Shown piece by piece: positions 10,453 through 20,695 of a stretch of DNA of 64,000 nucleotides. The position numbers were made by a program, and so were the translations under genes. The DNA lies in contig CM055109.1 of assembly GCA_029204225.1 (NCBI GenBank), positions 5,707,053 through 5,771,052 of the forward strand. Reading direction: 5' to 3'. Numbering within the stretch: the first letter of the stretch is position 1; every line of letters begins with the position of its first letter. This DNA comes from Diphasiastrum complanatum. Taxonomy: Eukaryota; Streptophyta; Lycopodiopsida; Lycopodiales; Lycopodiaceae. The notes under the pieces are model-generated. The model worked only from the letters and a program-made list of their open reading frames with translations, had not been told where the DNA came from and ran no database searches.

Positions 10453-11089
10453 AAGATTCAACTAATTTGATCATTTTGTCAATATTTTCATATTTGGCAT
10501 ATTGAGGCCAAAACTTGTTTTAGACTTAGAGAATAACTTTTTAAAGTTCATTAGTCTAAATTTCATTTGAATAAATACTTTTTGAAAGTGTGGGAAAGTT
10601 TGGAGGCAAGTTTTAGTAGATTCAAATTTGAATAGCTAGGTACATTGAATCTAAACCCAAAAATAGTAGGGTTAGCATTTTGGTGGGAAAGCCAAGTGGC
10701 CAAATAGGGTTTGGACCTATTATAAAAGGATGTAACCTATGGAGATACTATTCTTCTCTCTTCTTGATCATGCTTATACATGGTTCTCTTGGGTTCTACT
10801 ATCCATTGATGCACTATACTAGTGATTACTTGCAATTCTATGTGTAGAATGATCTATATTTGTTATTTTTGGATCCACACGTGTGAAATATAGTAGCTTT
10901 CTGGTTTTGTATGGATAGCAATAGTACTTTTTCATTTCATTCAAGTTTGATCAAGTTATATTAGTGTTTGCATCTCATTTTGTGTGTAAATGCTGATTTT
11001 TCTACATTGGTGAGATTGGTAGTGTATTTCTCTTTGTAACCAAAGATCTTCTGAGTGGATTGGATCTTAATGATCTGAAATCCTTGACA
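10448..11089 (+). repeat. 3' LTR of copia C
   Basis: Begins TGTGAAAGATTCAAC and ends TCCTTGACA, 642 bp, with TATA-like TTATAAAAGG near 10719 and CACACGTGTG at 10876-10885. It is clearly the same family as the 5' LTR but differs by scattered substitutions and an extra block at about 10897-10980. Confidence 0.8.
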
Positions 11090-13431
11090 TTCCCCACCTG
11101 ACAATCTTTGTTGCGACGGGAATTGCATCGAGTCCCAACATGATATCAGAGCTGTGCTTTGATATTTGTACGTATTCAGAACTGATAATATCGGAACAAC
11201 CATTCTGATATAGTGTAGAAAGTAGCTACAATTGTTTTTAATCACATTAATCTACTATCTGCATAACACTCATTCTTGAAAATCCAAATGGATGCACAAG
11301 CACAATCTACTCTAATGGTAGACAAACTTGATGGTTCAAATTACCACCTATGGAGCTTCAAGATGAAAGTGGTACCAATGGCCAAGGAATTCTGGGAGAT
11401 AGTCGTTGGAACTGAACTACTTCTCATTGTCAATGAGCAAGACATTTCGATGGCAAGGCTTTCGTCTTGATCACCCTTAACATCTCCGACACACAGATTG
11501 GTCACATCAAAAATCCCAATCCTCGAAAGAATGTTGGGATATATTGAGCACACTCTATGAAGTGAGAGATGTCACTTCAAAACTGCATTTGAGAAGAAAA
11601 CTTTTCTCTCTCAAAATGTCAGATGGTGATTCTATTGAGAATCACATAAATGAATTCAAGACTCTATTAGAGTAGATGATGACAATAGATTCAGTAGTCG
11701 AAGACTCTAACGTTGTTATGATCTTATTGTCTAGTTTGCCATTCTCTTATGAAAATTGGGTGATGATGATAACCACACAATCAGATATAACACTATCTAG
11801 AGTCTTGCTTATGCTATTGTAGGAGGAAACAAGAAGGAATGAAGCATCCTTGTCCTCCATCAACGACTCATAGGCATTATTCCCAAAAGGAAGAATAGGA
11901 CCTTAGTCGAAGCTATCAAATGCATGATAATACATGCTTCATTGCCGAAATCATTTTGGCAACATGTTGTTTCTACAACAACCTATGTGCAAAATCGATA
12001 TATAACTAAAGGCCTTCTTGACAACAAAACTCCTCATGAAGTTTGGATAGGATTCAAACCTTCAATAAAACATTTGAGAGTATTCGGATGCACAACATAT
12101 GCTCATGTCTCAAAGGACAAAAGAAAGAAACTTGATGAGCATTCTTTTAAGACTATTTTTTTTGGCTATTACACTTCTGATGGAATGTATAGACTGTATA
12201 ATATAGACACCTGTAAAGTTTTCACTAGCAGGGATGTGACTTTCATATAAATTCAGTTTATTGATTTGAAGGGCAAGGACAAGATGTCGTCTACAATGTC
12301 TACCCCCACAACTGACTCTTCTCGGAAGATAATTTCTATATCTTCTTGTAGTCACTCAATACAATCAGATCCAGAAGAAGAAGAAGAAGCTTCAACTCAG
12401 AAGCAGCCAAACAGCCAGCACAAAGTCAAATTATCCAGCCAAAGACTTCATCTAGGAGATCAACAAGAGTTCGAACTCAACCTGTCTGATACACTGATGT
12501 GTTTGCTCACTACTCTATTCAGGAGCCAACCACAGTTGAGGAAGCTTATCACAAACCGATTTAGATCTCTGGAGAGAAGCAATGAACAAAGAATACAACT
12601 CACTATTGAGGAACAAGACTTGGACTGTCACCGACCTATCAGCAAACAAAAAGGTAATCGACTGCAAATGGATCTTTAAGATCAAATACATTATAGATGG
12701 CAGCATCAATAGAAGAAAAGATCAACTCGTGACAAGGGAATTTTCTCAAATTTCCAACATCGACTATTTTGAAACCTTCAGCCCAGTCATCAAGCATACC
12801 TCTATACGATTGCTACTTTCTTATGCTGCTGCAGCAAACCTTGAGTTACACCAGATGCATGTACAAACATCATTCCTCAATGGAGTTATCGAGGAGGATA
12901 TATACGTGATCCAGCCAGAAGACTACGTCCTCAATGGTCATGAAGACCAAGCGTGCAAACTCCATAAAGCTTTGTACGGTTTGAAACAATCTTCCAAAGT
13001 ATGGTTTTATCATATCAACACATTCTTGATCGATCACGGATTTCAACCCAGCTCTAGACTGTATATTTATTTCAAAGTTGTCAATCAATTTTTTATCATC
13101 ATCACACTTTACTTGGATGATACCTTGCTGTTTAGCAAGAATATTTCTCTTACAAAAGATACCAAGAGGATTCTATCCCAAGAGTTTGAGATGACAGATC
13201 TAGGAGAAGCACATTATTGTTTCAGAATTCAGATTCACAGAGACAGAAACAATCAACTTCTCTACATCTCCCAACCGAGGTATCTTTACAATTTACTAAC
13301 AAAATTCAATTTCATGAATTGCAAGCCTGTACATAATCCCATGGATCCAGGTCTTAAGTTATCCAAGAAACAATGCCCTCAAATCGATGAGGAGAAGGAC
13401 ACACAAATGAAGGGATATCCATATCATCTAT
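11090..13431 (+). mobile_element. copia element D, truncated and internally deleted
   Basis: Begins with about 50 bp that look like the end of its 5' LTR (to 11140), then a primer site, a gag fragment, the end of integrase and reverse transcriptase. It ends where the minus-strand element E starts. Zinc knuckle, protease and integrase core are missing, and there is no 3' LTR. Its protein is distant from A, B, C, E and G (gag begins with a TLMVDKLDGSNYHLW motif), so it is a different copia lineage. Confidence 0.75.
11141..11152 (+). other. copia D primer binding site
   Basis: TGATATCAGAGC follows ...GTCCCAACA at 11140. It differs by one base from TGGTATCAGAGC and marks the end of the D 5' LTR. 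Confidence 0.65.
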
Positions 13432-13445
13432 TATCAGATTTTTGA
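11288..13445 (+). pseudogene. copia D gag / integrase end / reverse transcriptase, decayed
   Basis: A gag start (KLDGSNYHLWSFKMKV) is open at 11276-11470, then continues in other frames with stops to about 11900 (a YEV-DVTSKLHLRRKL-like region). The integrase C-terminal region is at 11924-12250 (LPKSFWQHVVSTTTYVQNR, then a GCTTYAHVSKDKRKKL patch). An acidic linker follows. Reverse transcriptase starts near 12582 with NKTWTVTDLSANKKVIDCKW and carries YLDDTLLFS in place of YVDD-x-[IL] at about 13112. It continues to the end of the thumb (PMDPGLKLSK), then stops when E begins near 13431. RNase H is absent. Confidence 0.75.
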
Positions 13446-13449
13446 TGTA

Positions 13450-13955
13450 TGCAATGATCTCGACCAGGCCAGAGCCATAAGATGCCATCATCACTTGATG
13501 ACTTGACCATGAATAAGTGAAATAATGATCCTCCTTCAGCTTCATTTCCATCAGCAAAACCAGCCAAGAACTCTAGTGCAACTCCAACATCAAAATGATG
13601 CACACCAATATAGCTAGTTTGACCATATCTTGACAATTTGCACACATTCACATGAAATTGCTCGATCATGAGATAGAACAAGTAAAGTAAACTTAAACAA
13701 TGCTTATTTTTTTATCCTTTGACCTTACTTGAGTCTTCAAATACCTACAAAAATAGATCCAAAACATCTTTGCCAATTGACTCTCCTTTCATGCTCTTGA
13801 CTAGCTCCAAATTGCCAACTTCTCTTTTGTGTTATTGAAGTCCTTTGAGATCACCTTCTTAATCTTCTACTTGACCATCAAAGTAATTGACTAAGATCTC
13901 TATTCCAGATCCATTAGTTGCATGAAAACCATAAAAACCAACATCCACTTACATA
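13450..13955 (-). other. cargo segment in copia E
   Basis: The minus strand reads GCTATG-AAGTGGATG at the border with the integrase/linker frame, as in copia C. It then gives the shared blocks NGSG, FDGQV, DLKGLQ, KREVGNLELVKS, IGKD and, after an indel-rich gap, EQFHVNVCKLSRYG and DGNEAEGGSLFHLF. The last block lies in an 85-codon open frame (13681-13424). The point where cargo replaces polyprotein differs from C: here it follows the VDDA of the integrase-RT linker directly. Confidence 0.65.
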
Positions 13956-15590
13956 GCATCATCTACACTGGATTCATCAAAACACGTGAGAAAATCAAAA
14001 TGAGTCACTTCCACTTGCTTACCCTTCTCATTATATGTGAGCCTTGAAGGTGTTTGCCTTTGCCTTGATGTCCTCCTTTGGCTTTTGACTTTGTGAAGGC
14101 CCTTCATCAACATCATCCAAAGTACCATCATCCGTGTCATCAACATCAAGATTGTTAGATCCAACCACAACATCACTACCTGAAGAAACCTTTGGAATAT
14201 TTCCCTCATCAAAATGACATCTCTTCCAATGACCACTTTATTAGTAGAAGGAATGTAAATCTTGTAAGCTTTGCTTACCTCACTATATCCAACAAAAATG
14301 ACTTTCTTTGAAGATGGATCCTCCTTTGTCATATCATCAAGAGTTATGTTGATATAGCAAGTACATTCAAAAGTTTTAAAGAACTTGACACTCGGCCTTC
14401 TACCATACAATACCTCAAAAGGGGTTTTCCCATCCAATATATCACTCGACCACCTATGGCATAGAAAGTTTGCACACAATAAGGGTTGATCCCAAAATGG
14501 TTTTGGAAGATTAGCTCCTAACCTCATGGCTTTTGCACCTTCACACAAGGTTATATTCTTCCTCTCGGACACTCCATTTTTTTGTGGTGTCCTTGGACTT
14601 GTGTACTCCCTCTTCATCCCATGATCATCACAAAAAGCTTCGAACTCGGTAGAAATATACTCGCCACCATTGTCACTCCTCAAGCACTTGATTTTGGTAG
14701 AGAATTGGACCTCCCTTGCAATCTTGAACTTGATAAAGACATCATACACTTCATCCTTGATCTTTAGTAGACATACCCAATAAAATCTACTAAAATAATC
14801 AATAAAGGTTACATACATCTTAGCACCATTATTGCTAATTGTAGGAACTCCATGAATATCCGAATGCACAACCTGAAAAGGCATAGTAGATCTAGATGTA
14901 GATATCTTATAAGGTAACCTATGTGACTTTGACAAAGAACATTACTCACGAACATGATTGATGCTATTTAAGGAACTTGGAAGACCAATCACAACTTGCT
15001 TTCTTGCCATTACCTCCACTTGAAGTTGAGATGTCCCATCCTCTTGTGCCAAACCTCTTGCATTGATATGTGCACTTTTGCAGCAAATCCAACTTGGTTA
15101 CCAATAACATAAGCATCAAGTTTGAATAAATTGCCTTGCCTTTTGCCTCTTGCAATCACAATATCATTTTTCTTGATCAAACATGTATCACCATCAAACT
15201 CAACCTTAAGACCTTGCTTTAGCATTTTGCTAACACTAAGAAAGTTCTTAGTAATGGAAGGTATGAACAAAACATCCTTAAAATGACCATTCCTATTTGT
15301 GGAGAGAGAAATAGGAATTGTGTCAATCCCTTTGATTGCACACTCATCGTCATTGGCTATGTAGATCATCCTCTTGTCATCTCCATATGCCAACAAAAAT
15401 GTGAAATATTCTTTGTGAAAGGTCATGTGTGAGCTTGCTCTACTTTCAATCCACCAAGGATCAATATCTTCAACATTAGCAACCAAACATGAAGACATCA
15501 CAAAAGCATTTCAGTTTTGATCACCAACACCATCCTCATCTGGAGTTAGATTTCCTCGCTTATCACCTTGATCTCTCTTCTTTTGGAAGA
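13949..15590 (-). pseudogene. copia E protease-integrase, broken
   Basis: From 15590 leftwards: KKRDQGDKRGNLT, the tail of the zinc-knuckle region, then a stop. At 15501-15010 comes protease with WWIESRAS where WWIDSGAS is expected, so both the catalytic Asp and the Gly are changed. The pre-integrase region (FKLDAYVIGNQVG) and WHKRMGHLNF follow. A frameshift near 15000 precedes integrase at 14935-13949 with HSDIHG, LRSDNGGEY and PQKNGVSERKN (the D, D, E residues). The integrase end has a VIFVGYSEVSKAYKIY segment. Changed protease residues plus frameshifts make it non-functional. Confidence 0.75.
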
Positions 15591-15599
15591 AATTGTGAA

Positions 15600-16446
15600 T
15601 TTGCTAATTTTAGGACAATGATTGATTGTACTAATAAATCTACAAGAGGTATTGATTGCCAAATCAAAGAATTCATCAAGTTCTATTGATTAGATCTTGA
15701 TCTAGGAGCAAATCACTAACTATTTAGCAAGATCAATGAATGTAACACCAAAAATCCATCAAGGCTGGCCTCACACATGTGGAAAATAGTCATTGTATGG
15801 ACTTTGACTAGAGATCAAAGTACATTGATATATGATAGCATTCCAAGCATAAAATCACAATTCTAATGTGGCAATCTCAAGCAAATTGCATAGAATGGAA
15901 ATGTCTCATCAATTTCTCATTGATCAAGGGGATCTACTTATAGATCAAGTACAAGCATGACCTGGATGCTGATTTAGCAGGTCTGACACGTGTGAAGAAT
16001 GCCACATGACTTAGATCCACCAATGGAACCAAGTTATTCCCATACCACAAAGTTGACTTATGCTACTAGCTAGAATCCAACTACTTCCAAGAAAATAGGA
16101 ATATTCCCTACAAAATAGAATCTAGAAGAATATGTACAACTTATCAAGTACATCCAGATCCACACACGTGAACAACATCTTAACGTGTGGGAGCATCTAC
16201 TCATTCACATGGAAGTGCAAGCTAATTACAAGGAAATTGACCAAAATGGCTTTTTCTTAGATTCTAGTCAAAATTCAAGTTCACACTTGTGTAGATTTAT
16301 CTAAAATGAATCTAACTATATAAAAGTAATTTTTCTACCTCCTTTCACATTTGAAAACAGGCTCCACACGTGCGAGATCTCAATATGAACCTAGATCTTC
16401 AGATTAACATACTACATCAACCAAGTTAGAAGTGGCAATTTCAACA
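15600..16446 (-). repeat. LTR between copia fragments F and E
   Basis: On the minus strand it starts TGTTGAAATTGCCAC right after the F RNase H end and runs left to about 15600, where E coding begins. A TATA-like CTATAAGTAG lies near 15933. It has four ACACGTG-type sites (near 15770, 15990, 16160 and 16363). No primer site is seen at its left end, because the joined E sequence starts in the zinc-knuckle region. The left boundary is uncertain. Confidence 0.55.
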
Positions 16447-16461
16447 CTCCTCAATTCTAAC

Positions 16462-16958
16462 TTGGTAAATCCAATGGACATCTATCTACAATTCCAAGAG
16501 AAAAATGGATCTTTAGCCAAAGGCTTGGTTAAGATATCAGCTATGCACTCGGATGATGGCACATGATGAAGTTGTACTTCCTTGGATTGCACCTTCTCTC
16601 TCACAAAGTAATGAGCTATCTCAATATGCTTTGTTCTAGCATGGAATATAGGATTTGTAGCAATTTGTTGAGATGCTTGATTATCACAATAGATGCAAGG
16701 GATCTCCTCAGCCTTCTTCACTTGAAGCTCTTTCAAAAGTCTCCTTAGCCAAAGGAGCTCTTTTGTTGTTGAAATTAAGGCCTTGTACTCGGCTTCACAA
16801 GAGAAAAATGAGATAGTATCTTTCTTTTTAGAAAGCCAAAATATCACTCCTCCACAAATGAAAGTAGCAAATGAACTTATGGATTTCCTATCCATCTTGT
16901 CTCCTGTAAAATCCGAGTCCGAGTATGCCCTCAAGTGCAAGTTAGATCCTTGATAGAG
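16462..16958 (-). pseudogene. copia F RNase H fragment
   Basis: The open minus frame 16940-16482 encodes LRAYSDSDFTGDKMDRKS, then FWLSKKKDTISFFSCEAEYK (catalytic Asp and Glu context) and CIYCDNQASQQIATNP (third Asp). HARTKHIEIAHYFVREKV and ADILTKPLAKDPFF follow, the end of copia RNase H. The true stop region is replaced by FSWNCR. Upstream it begins abruptly at about 16958 (GILYQGSN). It reads straight into the LTR, so it is the 3' end of an element whose LTR also precedes E. Confidence 0.75.
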
Positions 16959-18700
16959 AATGCCAAAAAATCAATAACATTTTAATTTATGATATTTTAC
17001 ATGTAACTAGTAGCGATAGATGCCAAATATCGATGTTTAAAGTTGAACTTCCTTCAATCAATCGCATGCTATTGATTTGGTCATCTTTTTGGACTTACTC
17101 TTCCTAAATTTGGCCTTCTTGGCTCCAATGTGATTAGTTTGATGTTGGATTGCTTGTTTGAAGGTTGTGTGATCATGCTTGCTTGAGAACCTTGTGCTGC
17201 ATTGTCTCTAGGAAATCCAAGTACCCATTTGTAATGCAACATCTACTAATTGTTGTAGACTCACTTGGTAAAAATCTTTTGCTATCTTTAGTTGCCTAAT
17301 GCTTGATTGATTCTATTAGTTATGCCCTCTATGATGCTATTGTTGATGGATCCCAAGATGACTCTATGCATTTGGTGATTTTTGGAGGATTGCCAAATTT
17401 CTCAATCGTCTCAAGGCTAGGTGGCACTATGGCTGACATTGCATTATGAACCACAAGGTGGTTGGATCATCTCGATTTGGGCATTTTGATCGGTGATGGC
17501 TTCCACCGCTTCAAAACAATGTACCATGCACAAGACACCATTATCTTTGAGGTAATAAGGATAAACAAGTAAATGTTGTCTTTTGTACGTTCCACATAAT
17601 CGAATGGAAGCTGTTATGCTCTTCTAATGAGTTTGGAAAGATACATCATGATATGACCAGTACTTCCACTCCACTACTTCCAACTAAAGGCTGTTATGAT
17701 GTGATTGAGAAAAAAAATTCTTTCATCAATGGACTTTTTCAGGGCTTGTCGTCAAGATGACCTTTTTTGATGTTGCACTCTAACGTAATGCTCTGTATTA
17801 TGCCATTGATTTTGCAACCAAGGATTTTTTTATTGGACATTAAATGAATTTCCTCCAAAGCAATATCTATGTTGGATTGATTGTAGAATTTTTTTTTTAA
17901 AGGCTCAAATGCCCATGGTGGTCAACTTCTTGACACCTAACGCTTGGTTCTTCCTTGTCACTCTATTGTGATGCCATGTCTTTCTCAATTGCTTGACTGA
18001 TTGCCATTCGGATGCTTCTACGCGCTTTGATGGCCCATTCGATGTATTCTCTACAACACAACCTTGGTGCTGACTACATTGCACTAGTTGTATGAGAGCT
18101 GCTTTCCTCTAAAATATCGTTAATAAGGTTGTAGAGGCTTCTATGATAGTACCAAAATTTGCAAACAAGTTTAGATGCCAATGAAACTTAATCATTAGAA
18201 TCTACAGCAAGGATTTTTTATGGTGAGAGATACAGTTCCTAAATTAAATGGTAGAAAAGGTTCTAGAAATATGAACTATTTTGAATATAATTTTTTTTGC
18301 AAAGATCCTTGTGTTTGCAACAAACATTCATAGGTTTATCTGATAGTTGGTAGTAGGCTAATGTGGCTATAGTAGGACTAGTGAAGGTTTATGAAGGAAA
18401 TATGTCAATTCATTGAGGTGTGACAATTTTGAGATATTAGGGGCCCTTTTTAGCAAAACTGAACTTTTGTAGAGGTTTCAAAACCACTAAGGAATGTTGT
18501 CTTCCTAATAGAAAGCCCTAAAGGACAATCTGGAGTTGTGCAAAGGTTATTTGAGTAGTTATGAGCAATTTCATTTTGTTTTAATCCTTTGGATGGCATC
18601 AAAATTAAGCAGGAACCTTTGCAGACCTATTAGAAAACTCGTATTAGCATTTTGTAGGTAAACAACTGGCTGAACAATCAAAAGGAATTTTTTTTAAAAA
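16959..18700. other. no recognisable feature
   Basis: AT-rich sequence with only short open frames, none with protein-like composition or a motif I recognise. Scattered minus-strand readings are interrupted by stops every few dozen codons. Confidence 0.5.
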
Positions 18701-19075
18701 TTAAAATTTTAAACCTTTGCATGACATCTAAATCTTGTGTTTGTCAAAGAGTCTTCTCCAACATATTTCAATCCTGGAGTGACTCACGTCTATTTGAATA
18801 CGATGCATCATTTGTACATGAACCTTGTACCACCTTTTTAAGATCGTTGTAATTTTGTTGGTTTATTCCCATAGATTTCTTGCAAGAATTGGCAATAACT
18901 ATGCAAAAGTATAAGGTGCCACTTTTTGCATATGAAAAACATAGTGAATGGTAAAGTGGAACATGGAATGAGGAGTTGGACAATGTTTAGTAGCACACAT
19001 TGTAATAGACCGGATGACATTTGGACCAATTTTAACACTCCCTAAGCCACAAGGCTAAAATAGTTTTGGAACGGT
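18701..19075 (-). pseudogene. possible decayed coding segment, family unknown
   Basis: One minus-strand frame from about 19062 reads CGLGSVKIGPNVIRSITMCA, then a His-rich stretch (MFHFTIHYVFHMQKVAPYTF), a TAG, LLPILARNLWE, a TAA and ILKRWYKVHVQMMHRIQID. Two other frames each hold a 66-71 codon open stretch. Composition is more protein-like than the surroundings and the stops are W/Q-type changes. I cannot assign a family, and it may be chance. Confidence 0.25.
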
Positions 19076-19260
19076 CGATTGATGGTAAGAGTCCTACACA
19101 ACAGATATCTCAAGCTCATATTTTTTCATGTAGTACATTTGGTCTGTACCATGACATACTCAATATATTTTACCTTTAATAGTTGAGATTATTCTTTGCG
19201 AATGTCATCGCTTCATCTCGAATAGTTCTTGGAAGCTATTCATGACAGAAATCAGTAGGC

Positions 19261-20280
<1,020 letters not shown>

Positions 20281-20299
20281 AAAAGTATTACAAAACACT

Positions 20300-20375
20300 C
20301 AGCGTGCATGCATGCATGCAAAGCTGCATGCCCACTGCATGCCTAGAATGATGGTGGGCATTTAATGCCCACCTA
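20300..20375. repeat. GCATGC cluster and a 21-bp inverted repeat
   Basis: Several GCATGC units (GCATGCATGCATGC, then CTGCATGCCC and CTGCATGCC) are followed at 20353-20373 by GGTGGGCATT-T-AATGCCCACC, a perfect 10-bp inverted repeat around one base. Confidence 0.75.
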
Positions 20376-20449
20376 TTCTCCCTCCAATAGCAAAAACGAA
20401 CACTTTAGAGCTGGCAAAGAGATTTTGAGCCAAAAATGAGCTTCAAAGG

Positions 20450-20695
20450 AAAAACGATCAAGTGCTTTTGAGGAAAAATGTTCAAGTGCTTCTAAGGAAT
20501 AACGCAGGTGCTTCTGAGGAAAAACAATCAAGTGCTTTCAAGGAAAAACGCAGGTGCTTCTAAGCAAAAACGAGCAGGTTCTTCTAAGCAAAAATTGGGC
20601 ATCAGATTTGCAAAAACGAATAGACACATAGCTGAAAAAATGAGCATCAGAGCAGGAGCTTCTGAACAAGAATGAGCATAGTCTTTTACCAAAAA
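20450..20695. repeat. degenerate tandem array of a GTGCTTCTAAGGAAAAACG-type unit
   Basis: At least six variable copies of AGGTGCTTCTRAGSAAAAACG with spacings of about 20-30 bp, between 20455 and 20600, with fainter copies to 20690. It directly abuts the truncated end of copia G and may mark the break that removed its reverse transcriptase. Confidence 0.6.

Larger units (their letters stand above)
6018..11089 (+). mobile_element. copia element C, defective, carrying a non-copia cargo segment
   Basis: Two related LTRs (6018-6593 and 10448-11089) flank, in order, a primer site, gag, a duplicated zinc-knuckle/protease module, the start of integrase, a large deletion, a cargo segment and the RNase H C-terminus. 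The flanking pentamers are CTCTC (6013-6017) and TTCCC (11090-11094). These match at 3 of 5 with only transitions, so a decayed target duplication is possible but unproven. The LTRs have diverged and differ in length (576 and 642 bp), and several codons are nonsense, so this is an old copy. It probably inserted into the 5' LTR of copia D, whose LTR end and primer site follow at once. Confidence 0.8.
13432..15590 (-). mobile_element. copia element E fragment, protease-integrase plus cargo
   Basis: On the minus strand: end of the zinc-knuckle region, protease, integrase and then the cargo segment shared with copia C. There is no reverse transcriptase, RNase H or 3' LTR. Its left edge (13431) abuts the truncated reverse transcriptase of copia D, so the junction is a truncation or rearrangement, not a clean insertion. 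On the right it meets an LTR (15591-16446) with gag missing. Confidence 0.7.

Noticed and set aside
6013-11094. CTCTC / TTCCC as a proven target duplication of copia C
   Set aside because: Only three of five bases match; possible decay, but not good enough to claim.
10961-11245. 94-codon minus-strand ORF over the copia C 3' LTR
   Set aside because: It crosses the LTR end and the copia D primer site, so it cannot be a conserved gene.
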